This document shows, in pieces, positions 1 through 6,751 of a stretch of 11,567 nucleotides of DNA. The DNA is from a bacterium (GTDB taxonomy: Bacteria > RBG-13-66-14). The stretch spans positions 1 to 11,567 of the forward strand of contig DATKYS010000025.1 in NCBI GenBank assembly GCA_035528375.1, written 5' to 3'. The notes beneath the pieces are model-generated. The model had not been told where the DNA came from. It worked only from the letters and a program-made list of their open reading frames with translations, and ran no database searches. The number at the start of each line of letters is the position of its first letter. Position 1 is the first letter of the stretch. A program made the position numbers and the translations under genes.

Positions 1-20
1 GCTGCACCCCCCTCCCTAAC

Positions 21-115
21 CCTCCCCCCAGAGGGGGGAGGGAACCGCGCCCAATCAACACCGGTAAGGTGGATACCCTGCCTCCCCCCAGAGGGGAAAG
101 GGGACTGCTCCAATC
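21..115. repeat. Two 35-nt direct repeats, 60-nt period
   Basis: Positions 21-55 and 81-115 are two imperfect copies of one 35-nt unit that begins CCTCCCCCCAGAGGGG and ends in CCAATC. They differ at a handful of positions and their starts are exactly 60 nt apart. Each holds a short CCCC/GGGG inverted repeat. The pair sits just past the stop codon of the minus-strand pseudouridine synthase, so it would be in that gene's 3' region. No T-tract follows on that strand, so I do not call it a terminator. The pyrimidine/purine-biased composition resembles the CCCTCTCCC modules found later in the window. Confidence 0.6.
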
Positions 116-126
116 GTTTCCTCGGC

Positions 127-879
127 TCATCCCCCATCCCGCTTTATTCGTTTCTCCGCCCCGCGGACCTCCTCCCTCAGCCGCCGGACCTCGTCCTTGG
201 TGAGCTTGCGCCACGCGCCGGGGGCGAGCTTCCCCAGCTCCAGCGTCCCGAAGCGGGTCCGCACCAGGCGCTGCACCCGGTAGCCCAGCTTCTCGCACAT
301 GCGCCGAATCTGACGGTTGCGCCCCTCGTAGAGCTCCATGGCGAAGCGGGATCTGTCCGATCCCCGCTCGATGAGCTCCACCCCCGCGGGCAGCGTCACC
401 CCGTCCTCGAGCTCGACCCCCTCGGCCAGTTTCTTTAAATCTACGTTTTTCACCGGCCCGCGCACCGAGACCTGGTAGCGCTTGAGGACGTGGTGGCGCG
501 GGTGCAGGAGCCGGGCCGCCAGGTCGCCGTCGTCGGTGAGAAGGAGCAGCCCCTCGCTCCGGCGGTCCAGCCGGCCCACGGGAAACACGCGGCGGGGGTA
601 GCCGGCCAGGAGCTTCACCAGGTCGTCGCGCCCCTTCTCGTCGGCCAGGGTGACGACCACTCCCCGGGGCTTGTAGAGCGCGATGTATCCGTGGTCGGCG
701 GGGAGCTTCAGGGGCTTGCCGTCCAGGGTGACCCGCTGGGTCTCGGGATCGGCGGAAGAGCCCAGCGTGGCGACCCGGTCGTCCACGCGGACGCGCCCGG
801 CGCGGATCAGGTCCTCGGCGGCGCGGCGGCTGCACACCCCGGCGGCGGCGATGAGCTTCTGGAGGCGGATGGCGGCCAT
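127..879 (-). CDS. rluB: RsuA/RluB-family rRNA pseudouridine synthase
   Basis: This 250-residue cytoplasmic enzyme converts a specific uridine in rRNA to pseudouridine. An N-terminal S4 RNA-binding domain covers about residues 3-50 (IRLQKLIAAAGVCSRR, then AGRVRVDD). The catalytic domain carries the family signature GRLDRRSEGLLLLTDDG at 102-118, with D105 the expected catalytic aspartate. The conserved EGRNRQIRRMCEKLGY lies at 185-200 and the RTRFG motif at 207-211. S4 plus catalytic domain at this length is typical of RsuA/RluB/RluE/RluF. RluB (23S rRNA near position 2605) is the commonest assignment, but the target base cannot be proven from sequence. The frame stays open upstream to 939, but homologous sequence begins at MAAIRLQKL, so I start at 879. 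No Shine-Dalgarno is visible. The gene is divergent from the LptF/LptG gene. Confidence 0.9.
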   Translation of the reverse strand: MAAIRLQKLIAAAGVCSRRAAEDLIRAGRVRVDDRVATLGSSADPETQRVTLDGKPLKLPADHGYIALYKPRGVVVTLADEKGRDDLVKLLAGYPRRVFPVGRLDRRSEGLLLLTDDGDLAARLLHPRHHVLKRYQVSVRGPVKNVDLKKLAEGVELEDGVTLPAGVELIERGSDRSRFAMELYEGRNRQIRRMCEKLGYRVQRLVRTRFGTLELGKLAPGAWRKLTKDEVRRLREEVRGAEKRIKRDGG

Positions 880-888
880 GACGGTCAG

Positions 889-894
889 ATGATA
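889..894 (-). promoter_or_regulatory. Extended -10 promoter of the pseudouridine synthase
   Basis: Read on the minus strand, TGGTATCAT is an extended -10 element (TGN plus TATCAT). It ends nine bases before the chosen ATG. Transcription would start only one to three bases ahead of the start codon, so the mRNA would be leaderless or nearly so, which fits the missing Shine-Dalgarno. No good -35 is seen. Confidence 0.4.
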
Positions 895-961
895 CCAGAA
901 ACGAGCCGCCGACCGCATCCGACCGGAAAATCCCACCACTCATGGACGGGCCGCGCCGCGC

Positions 962-990
962 TTGCCGGGACCCGCCGGGGATGCTATATT
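962..990 (+). promoter_or_regulatory. Sigma70-type promoter of the LptF/LptG gene
   Basis: TTGCCG at 962-967 is followed after 17 bases by TATATT at 985-990. The -10 region reads ATGCTATATT, so it also has the TGN extension. The predicted transcription start is near 997, which gives a leader of about 22 nt to the ATG at 1019. Confidence 0.5.
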
Positions 991-1018
991 TCCACCTGGA
1001 ACGCACCGGATGACCGCC

Positions 1019-2815
1019 ATGACCGTACCCTGGAAGCTCTACCGCTACATCCTGCGCGAGCACGTGGGACCCTTCGTCTTCGCCCTCGTGGTGGCGACGC
1101 TGGTGCTCCTCTTGGGCCAGGTGTTCAAGATGATGGAGCTCATCGTCACCAAGGGGGTACCGGGCCGGTACGCCCTCGAGCTCTTCGTCCTCTACCTCCC
1201 GGCGGTGCTGGCCTACGACGTGCCCATGGCGCTCATGGTGGGTACGCTGATGGCCTTCGGACGGCTGTCGTCCGACTCGGAAATCACCGCCATGAAGGCC
1301 ACCGGCACCAGCTTTCTGTCGCTCATGGCCCCCAGCGCCGTCTTCGCCTGCATCTTCGCCGTGGGGATGTTCTTCTTCAACGACCTGGTGCTGCCCGAGG
1401 CGAACCACCGGTTCAAGAACCTGTTGCTGGACATCCAGAACAAGCGGCCGGACGTGAGCCTGCGCCCCGGCGTCTGGATAACCGACTTCGCCCCCTACGA
1501 GATTTACATCGAGGAGATGGACGACCGGGACATGACGCTCACCGGGGTGAAGATAAACATCCCCCGGGGCGGGAGCCTGGAGAAGCAGATAAGCGCCGCG
1601 CACGGCGTCCTGAAGACCGGCGAGGGCGGCCGGGTCCGGCTCCTCTTATCCGACGGCACCATCCAGATAACACCGCCGGGCAGCGATTCCTTCCAAACGC
1701 TCAAGTTCGCCAACTACGTCATCGAGATAAACGCCGATACCGAGCTCACCCGGGAGGAACGCGAGCAGCGCTCGGACCGCGAAATGTCGGTGGCGATGAT
1801 GCAGGGGCGGGTCAACGAGTCGCTCCTGGACCAGTACCTGTTGTACCGGACGGCGGAAATCCGCAAGCGCCAGATTCTCGCCGGCGAGGAGCCCGTGTCC
1901 CGCCACCGGCTGTTGACGGCCCTGGGCATGGCGCGGGGGGGGTACACCCCGGAGGAGATACGGCGGCTTTACGGCATCCGCGAACCCCGGCAGACCTCCG
2001 CGGGGGTGACGGCGCACGCGGCGGCGGGTTCGGACCGCCTCGACTACGGCGGCCGCACGTCGCTCTTCGAGGGGGAGGAGATGGAGCTCGAGCCGCTGGG
2101 CGAGGCCCGCGGGACCGAAACCGGCGGGGAGGCGCCACCGCCCGTCGCCGAGGAAACGCAGGAGGGGCCACAGTTCGTCGGCAGCTCCGAGTCGCCCTAC
2201 CTCGACGCCCGCGAGCAGCAACTGGCCATCCAGGGCGGGTTGATACCGAAGGAGGGCGAATCCGCCCCGCCCGTTCCCGTCCCGACGGAGGAGCCGGAAC
2301 CGATTCCCACCGCGCGGGACCTCCTGGCCGAGACGGGGGAGGGCGGCGACCGCACCCTGACCACCGCGGAGCGCATCGCCCGGGAGGAGCGCTACCTGGC
2401 CATCCGCCGCCGCACACTCCAGGGGGAAATCAACCGCTACACCCTGGAAATCGCCAAGAAGTACTCCATCTCTTTCGCCTGCATCGCCTTCGTGCTGGTG
2501 GGGGCGCCGCTGGGGGTGATGATCCGCCGCTCGGGCAAGGGGGTGGGCTTCGTCACCAGCATCGGCTTCTTCATCTTCTACTGGATCTGCCTGGTGGGCG
2601 GCGAGGCGCTGGGCGACCGGGGCATCCTCGACCCCTGGCTGGCGATGTGGCTGCCCAACATCGTGTTTCTGGGGCTGGCGGCGACCTTTATCCGCCGGGC
2701 CGTCAACGACGCCAACCTCGCCTCCCGGGGGCCGGTCTCGGCCGTCATCCGTTTCTTCACCGCCGAGGGGCTCCTGGGGCGTCTCTTCAAGCGGCGGAAG
2801 CGCGCCGAACCTTGA
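1019..2815 (+). CDS. LptF/LptG-family LPS export permease with long insert
   Basis: This 598-residue inner-membrane protein belongs to the YjgP/YjgQ (LptF/LptG) family. These proteins pair with the LptB ATPase to extract lipopolysaccharide and pass it to the LptC/A/D bridge. Predicted membrane spans fall near residues 17-36, 52-80 and 101-121, then 484-502, 508-527 and 540-559. The diagnostic GRLSSDSEITAMKATG is at 81-96, and YSISFACIAFVLVGAPLG at 482-499 begins the second membrane half. A beta-jellyroll periplasmic domain would occupy about 125-255. Usual family length is about 360-400 residues; the excess is a charged helical and Pro/Glu-rich stretch at about 256-475. I start at 1019 because GGA at 1008-1010 is well placed; an ATG at 1010 is also possible. 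LptF versus LptG cannot be decided, and no second permease is adjacent. Confidence 0.9.
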   Translation: MTVPWKLYRYILREHVGPFVFALVVATLVLLLGQVFKMMELIVTKGVPGRYALELFVLYLPAVLAYDVPMALMVGTLMAFGRLSSDSEITAMKATGTSFLSLMAPSAVFACIFAVGMFFFNDLVLPEANHRFKNLLLDIQNKRPDVSLRPGVWITDFAPYEIYIEEMDDRDMTLTGVKINIPRGGSLEKQISAAHGVLKTGEGGRVRLLLSDGTIQITPPGSDSFQTLKFANYVIEINADTELTREEREQRSDREMSVAMMQGRVNESLLDQYLLYRTAEIRKRQILAGEEPVSRHRLLTALGMARGGYTPEEIRRLYGIREPRQTSAGVTAHAAAGSDRLDYGGRTSLFEGEEMELEPLGEARGTETGGEAPPPVAEETQEGPQFVGSSESPYLDAREQQLAIQGGLIPKEGESAPPVPVPTEEPEPIPTARDLLAETGEGGDRTLTTAERIAREERYLAIRRRTLQGEINRYTLEIAKKYSISFACIAFVLVGAPLGVMIRRSGKGVGFVTSIGFFIFYWICLVGGEALGDRGILDPWLAMWLPNIVFLGLAATFIRRAVNDANLASRGPVSAVIRFFTAEGLLGRLFKRRKRAEP

Positions 2816-2840
2816 TTTTTCACGTTTTACCGTCTATATT
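2812..2840 (+). promoter_or_regulatory. Sigma70-type promoter of the small unknown gene
   Basis: TTGATT at 2812-2817, a 17-base spacer and TATATT at 2835-2840 match the layout of the promoter at 962. The -35 overlaps the stop codon of the LptF/LptG gene, so the next gene can be transcribed on its own. The leader would be about 37 nt and carries a strong Shine-Dalgarno. Confidence 0.5.
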
Positions 2841-2883
2841 TAAGCAGACTGGTTGGTTGGGCTGACCTGGGGAGGTATCCCGC

Positions 2884-3132
2884 GTGGCCAAACAGAGCAC
2901 CGCCGAGGGGGCCAAATCCCTGGCCGAGAAGCTGGTGGACGGTATAATCGCCGAGGCCGACGGCGACACCCTGGAGCAGGCGCGGGCCATGGGGCTGGTT
3001 CTCTCCATGTTCATGCCGCAGATAGAAGCCGCGCGGAAGGCTTACAACACGGGGACGGACAAGGGCATAGACGGCCGCGACGACATCTTCGAGAACGCCG
3101 TCACCCGCAAGCTCATGGGGTACCACACGTAG
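2884..3132 (+). CDS. Small helical protein of unknown function
   Basis: This 82-residue protein starts at GTG. The start is fixed by a strong GGGGAGG Shine-Dalgarno at 2869-2875, eight bases upstream, and by the promoter at 2812-2840. I do not recognise the family. It is soluble and probably mostly helical: an amphipathic N-terminal part (residues 1-25, with AKSLAEKLVDGIIAEAD), a hydrophobic helix near 35-46 (AMGLVLSMFMPQ), and a charged C-terminal part. It has no signal peptide, no cysteine and no obvious metal or nucleotide motif. The TAG stop lies inside a GTAGGGG word identical to the edge of the repeat family that follows, so the present C-terminus may have been set by repeat insertion. 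It is not clearly in an operon with the LptF/LptG gene. Confidence 0.75.
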   Translation: MAKQSTAEGAKSLAEKLVDGIIAEADGDTLEQARAMGLVLSMFMPQIEAARKAYNTGTDKGIDGRDDIFENAVTRKLMGYHT

Positions 3133-3490
3133 GGGACCTGCGGTTTGCGATGACGTAGGGGCGGGTGTCCACACCCGCCCGTTTCACATTCCCGGCCTCG
3201 ACCCTCACCCTAACCCGTCGGCGCGCTTGCGATGGCGTAGGGGTGGGTCTCCTGACCCGCCCGCGGGCCGACCTAAAGGTCGGCCCCTACGAGGGTGTCG
3301 TAAAATTTCAATTCGACTCGTAGGGGCGTACCTTTAGGTGCGCCCGTTTTTGATAAGGCAGCCCTCACCCCGGCCCATTGCGATGACGTAGGGGCTGGTC
3401 TCCTGACCCGCCCGCGGGCGACCGTGGACGGTCGCCCCTACGGGTCAGTTTCGCGGTAAACGTAGGGGCGGGTGACCGCACCCGCCCGTG
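3129..3490. repeat. Repeat cluster A: mosaic of GTAGGGG hairpins
   Basis: This fills the gene-free stretch between the small protein and the M16 peptidase. It holds five palindromic units. The unit at 3154-3183 has arms GGGCGGGTGT and ACACCCGCCC. The unit at 3237-3290 is a double hairpin bounded by GTAGGGG and CCCCTAC. The unit at 3319-3371 has a GTACCT/AGGTGC hairpin, a T-run and CCCTCACCCC. The unit at 3388-3441 is a second double hairpin with the same edges. The unit at 3461-3490 is a single hairpin. The linker TTGCGATGACG or TTGCGATGGCG precedes three of them (near 3146, 3229 and 3379). The order hairpin, GTTT, CCCTCACCC, TTGCGATGRC, hairpin occurs twice in tandem. No gene is apparent here. 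Confidence 0.85.
3324..3351 (+). terminator. Hairpin plus T5 tract in cluster A
   Basis: Arms at 3324-3333 (GGGCGTACCT) and 3336-3345 (AGGTGCGCCC) pair with one wobble, and are followed by G and five T at 3347-3351. This is terminator-like on the plus strand. It could stop read-through from 2884-3132 and so insulate the M16 promoter. Confidence 0.5.
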
Positions 3491-3499
3491 CGTCGTATA

Positions 3500-3528
3500 T
3501 GCAACCCCGCGCATTTTTGCGCTATAAT
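3500..3528 (+). promoter_or_regulatory. Promoter of the M16 peptidase gene
   Basis: A perfect TATAAT lies at 3523-3528 within TGCGCTATAATACC. A weak -35 (TGCAAC, 3500-3505) stands 17 bases upstream. The start would be near 3535, giving a leader of about 28 nt. It begins directly after the last hairpin of cluster A. Confidence 0.55.
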
Positions 3529-3562
3529 ACCGGGGAAATCGCAACTCCCGGAGCGTCCCCCC

Positions 3563-6364
3563 ATGCGCAAACCCCTGGTCATCATACTGCTGCTGCTCAC
3601 AGCCGTCTCCGCGCTCGCCCAGAGCGTCCTGCGCACCGAGCTCGACAACGGCCTGGTCATCGTCGCCGCCGAGGTCCACGCCAACCCCACCGTAACCATC
3701 CGGGTCTACGTGCGGACCGGGGGGGTCATCGAGGGCCCCTACCAGGGCGCGGGCATAAGCCACTACTACGAGCACCTCCACGGCGACGGCTCGGAGAGCT
3801 ACACCCAGGAGGAACTGGACACCTGGGACGAAACCCTGGGCGGCATCTCCAACGCCTACACCTCCAGCTCCCACACCTGCTACCACCAGACCTCCACGGT
3901 GGAGCACTTCGACGGCATGGTGGCGCTCATGGCGGAAACGCTCCTGCGCCAGGTGTTCACCGCCGAGGCCATCGCGAGCCAGCGTGGGATAATCCTCAAA
4001 GAGATGAACATGAACCTGGACGAGGCGGACACCCGCGCCTGGTACCGCTTCTCCCACACCATCTACCCGGGCTCCCCGGCCGCCGACCCGGTCATCGGCT
4101 ACCCCGACCTGTTCAAGGCGGTGACCGAGGCCGACCTGCGGGATTACTACACCGCGCGCTACACGCCCGAGAACATGGTGGTCGTCGTGGCCGGTGACCT
4201 GGACGCGGAGGAGATGACGGCCAAGGTGGCCGCCGAGTTCGGGGGCGTGGAGCGCTCGGGGGGGACGCTGCCCGTGGTGGAGCGGCCAGCGAACCTGCCG
4301 GGACCGCGATACTGTGTCGAGTACGCCACCTTCGACCAGGCGCACCTCGTGTTCGGCTTCCGCACAGTGCCCATCTGGGCCGATGACCTCTACGCCCTGG
4401 ACGTGGCGATGCACCTCTTGACCACGGGTCGGACGAGCCGGCTGTACAGGGCGTTGCTCGAGGAGCGGCAGCTCGCGACGGACTTCGGTGTTTACAGCTA
4501 CACCCCGACCTTCGACGCCGGGGAGTTCGAGGTGTACCTGGCCGCGGACCCTGCGCGCCTCCCCGAGGCCTACCGGACCGCCTACGACGAGGTGACCGCC
4601 CTCACCGACGGGCTCGCGGACCCCGGCGAGCTGGAGCGGGTGAAGAACTTACTACTTGCAGACTATATCTTCGATGGGGAGAGCCTGGATACGCGGGCGG
4701 CGCGGCTGGGCACCGACGCCCTTCTGGGCGACCTCGAGTTCTCCGCGGGCTACGTGGACGGCTGCCGGGCGGTGACCGCCGAGGCGGTGCGCGACGTCGC
4801 CCGGCGGTACTTCACCCCGGACAACCTCTACGTGGCCGTCGTTTGGCCCACGGGCGCCGGGGACTTCGATCTCGGGCTCTTCGAGGAGGGGCTCGGCGAG
4901 GAGGATTTGATCGAAAGCGGCCTGTCGGCGGAGGCCCGCGGCCTCGCGGCATCGGTGGAATCCAGGGGGATGGTGAAACCCGGTCAGCCGGACGCCTACT
5001 TCGTCTATCAGGGAAAAACCCCGGCGGCGGCTTCGGTCTGGCTCTCCCCCGACTACCCCCTGACCAACACCCTGGCCCTGGATTATCCCGAGGAGTACGC
5101 CTTCGAGATTGGGGAGGGCGGCAAGAGCGGCCGGATGAGGCTGACCACCCTGGACTCGGGCCTGCGCCTCCTGGTGCTGGAGGATCCGGGCGTGGGGAGC
5201 GCCTGGGTGGGGGCCCTGGTGGACGGCGGCTATCGCGTCGAGGCGCCGGAGGATGAGGGCGCCTTCCACTTCGCCATGCGGATGCTCCTGGAGGGGACCG
5301 GGACCCGGACCGGACCGGAGACGGTGGCCGCCATCGAGGACCGCGGCGGGTCCATCGGGAGCCAGGGCCTGCGCGACTGCGGCCTGTTGAGCGCCCACGT
5401 CCCGGCCGCCGACGCCCCCCTGGCCCTCGAGATCGTCACCGACTGCCTGCGCAACGCGATTTATCCCCCCGACCGCGTCGAGGCCGAGCGCCGGAGGCTC
5501 CTCGACGAGTTGGCCCGGGAGGACGAGGAACCATTCACCGTGGCCTTCCGGGAGGCGAAGCGGGCCTTCTTCGGCGACCACCCCTACTCCCACAACCAGC
5601 GGGGGACGCCCGAGACCGTCGCGGCGCTCACCCGGGAGCGGCTGCTGGACTACCGGGACCTCATCCGGCGGCCCGAGGGAACGCTCATCGCCGTGGCCGG
5701 GGACGTGGACGCCCGGAAGATCGAGGACCTGGTCGAGCGGCTGTGGGAGGACGTGCCGGCCGCGGGCACGCCCCTGCCCGAATGCGGACCGCCGAAGTTC
5801 CCCGAAGAAAACCTGCGCCTCGAGCTCCCCTCCGACCGGGAGCAGACGATTCTCGACTGGCTCTGGCCCGGGATGAGCTGGGACGGCGAGGACCGCTACC
5901 GGATGCGCCTTTTGGACGCGGTGCTCTCGGGAATCTACCTGCCCAACGGGCGGCTGCACGCGCATCTTCGCGGGGCGGGGCTGGTGTACGCCGTGCACGC
6001 TTACCCCATCTTCGGGATGAGGCCGGGCGCCTTCGCGCTCTACCTGGGCACGGAGCCGGGCAAGACCGCCGAGGCGGTGGGCATAGTGGACGAGGAGCTG
6101 GAGAGAATCGCCGCGGAGCCGGTGGGCGAGGCGGAGCTGGAGCGCGGCCGGACCATGCTCGAGGTCAGCCGCTACGTCATTGACCTGGCGCGGCCCTCGG
6201 ACCGCCTCCTGGACGCCGCCTTCTACGAGCTCTGGGGGCTGGGCTACGCGTTCGAGGAGGATTTCACCGAGGAGGTGGAGGGGGTCACGGCGGAGGATTT
6301 GCAGGATTACGCGCGGTGGCTCTTCTCGCGGCCCGGGGTCTTCCTGCGCTACGGCGCGGAGTGA
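3563..6364 (+). CDS. Secreted M16-family zinc metallopeptidase, two-domain
   Basis: This 933-residue protein has a Sec signal peptide (residues 1-19, cleavage after ALA before Q20), so it acts outside the cytoplasm, probably in the periplasm. M16 (insulinase/pitrilysin-like) enzymes degrade peptides inside a closed two-part chamber. The inverted zinc motif HYYEH is at 67-71, with E147 in LKEMNM placed 76 residues on as the third ligand, the usual spacing. SNAYTSSSHTCYH at 96-108 and TGRTSRLYRALLEER at 288-302 are other family landmarks. The second half repeats the fold from about residue 524 (GRMRLTTLDSGLRLLVLED), but its metal motif is degenerate: HFAMR at 569-573, with neither Glu nor the second His. 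One active and one inactive half in a single chain is known in this family. Start 3563 is supported by GGAG at 3550-3553 and the signal peptide. The gene appears monocistronic between repeat clusters A and B. Confidence 0.93.
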   Translation: MRKPLVIILLLLTAVSALAQSVLRTELDNGLVIVAAEVHANPTVTIRVYVRTGGVIEGPYQGAGISHYYEHLHGDGSESYTQEELDTWDETLGGISNAYTSSSHTCYHQTSTVEHFDGMVALMAETLLRQVFTAEAIASQRGIILKEMNMNLDEADTRAWYRFSHTIYPGSPAADPVIGYPDLFKAVTEADLRDYYTARYTPENMVVVVAGDLDAEEMTAKVAAEFGGVERSGGTLPVVERPANLPGPRYCVEYATFDQAHLVFGFRTVPIWADDLYALDVAMHLLTTGRTSRLYRALLEERQLATDFGVYSYTPTFDAGEFEVYLAADPARLPEAYRTAYDEVTALTDGLADPGELERVKNLLLADYIFDGESLDTRAARLGTDALLGDLEFSAGYVDGCRAVTAEAVRDVARRYFTPDNLYVAVVWPTGAGDFDLGLFEEGLGEEDLIESGLSAEARGLAASVESRGMVKPGQPDAYFVYQGKTPAAASVWLSPDYPLTNTLALDYPEEYAFEIGEGGKSGRMRLTTLDSGLRLLVLEDPGVGSAWVGALVDGGYRVEAPEDEGAFHFAMRMLLEGTGTRTGPETVAAIEDRGGSIGSQGLRDCGLLSAHVPAADAPLALEIVTDCLRNAIYPPDRVEAERRRLLDELAREDEEPFTVAFREAKRAFFGDHPYSHNQRGTPETVAALTRERLLDYRDLIRRPEGTLIAVAGDVDARKIEDLVERLWEDVPAAGTPLPECGPPKFPEENLRLELPSDREQTILDWLWPGMSWDGEDRYRMRLLDAVLSGIYLPNGRLHAHLRGAGLVYAVHAYPIFGMRPGAFALYLGTEPGKTAEAVGIVDEELERIAAEPVGEAELERGRTMLEVSRYVIDLARPSDRLLDAAFYELWGLGYAFEEDFTEEVEGVTAEDLQDYARWLFSRPGVFLRYGAE

Positions 6365-6370
6365 ATAATT

Positions 6371-6652
6371 TCCCCTCCCCCCTGGGGTGAGGGTTGGAGT
6401 GATGAGGGCGGTTTCCCTCTCCCTCCGGGAGAGGGATTAAGGGTGAGGGCCACCTTATAAAAACGGGCCGACCTGAACGGCGCGCCGTCGGTCGGCCCCT
6501 ACGTCATCGCAGCGAGGCATCGGCCGGGGTGAGGGTCGAGGTTGGGAACGGTGAAAGCGGCGGCCCATCGTCTCCCTCTCCCCGTGGGAGAGGGATTAAG
6601 GGTGAGGGCTTCCTTTAATAAAGCGGCGGGGACTAAAGTCCCCGCCCTACGT
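6371..6652. repeat. Repeat cluster B: two composite units
   Basis: This is the gene-free stretch between the M16 gene and pyrE. After a CCCCTCCCCCC/GGGGTGAGGG segment come two composite units in the same order. Unit one, 6415-6503: hairpin CCCTCTCCC/GGGAGAGGG, ATTAAGGGTGAGGGC, CCTTATAAAAACGGG, hairpin with arms GGGCCGACC and GGTCGGCCC, then CTACG. Unit two, 6574-6651: hairpin CCCTCTCCC/GGGAGAGGG, the identical ATTAAGGGTGAGGGC, TTCCTTTAATAAAG, hairpin with perfect arms GGCGGGGACT and AGTCCCCGCC, then CTACG. Between them TCATCGCA and GGGGTGAGGGTCGAGG match cluster A in reverse orientation. No coding frame or RNA gene is apparent. Confidence 0.85.
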
Positions 6653-6687
6653 CCAACGCGATAGCGCGTGGACCGGACCGCGGGTCA

Positions 6688-6717
6688 TTGCGCCCCCGCC
6701 CGGTTCGATGCTATAAT
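6688..6717 (+). promoter_or_regulatory. Promoter of pyrE
   Basis: A perfect TATAAT at 6712-6717 sits in GATGCTATAATGCG, so the TGN extension is present. A partial -35, TTGCGC (6688-6693), lies 18 bases upstream. The predicted start near 6724 leaves a leader of about 28 nt, too short for a classical pyr attenuator. Confidence 0.6.
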
Positions 6718-6751
6718 GCGCCCCGCTCGACCCTCCACCGGGGAGAACCGC

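Noticed and set aside
490-2865. Very long plus-strand open frame of 791 codons
   Set aside because: It runs antisense to the pseudouridine synthase and out of frame through the LptF/LptG gene. Its product is Arg/Gly/Pro/His-rich with no domains, typical of a shadow frame in high-GC DNA.
3129-3490. Possible CRISPR array
   Set aside because: The repeats are themselves palindromic, vary in arm sequence, invert, and have irregular spacing with conserved linkers. There are no unique spacers of even length and no cas genes.
4652-5998. Minus-strand open frame of 448 codons, with a similar one at 3365-4414
   Set aside because: Both lie opposite the well-supported M16 gene, have low-complexity Gly/Val/His/Pro-rich products, and show no start signals.
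6415-6435. CCCTCTCCC/GGGAGAGGG hairpin as a terminator of the M16 gene
   Set aside because: No T-tract follows on the plus strand, and the same hairpin recurs as a repeat module at 6574-6594 and 9003-9023.
6718-6751. Pyrimidine-type attenuator or riboswitch before pyrE
   Set aside because: The predicted leader is only about 28 nt, with no room for alternative hairpins.
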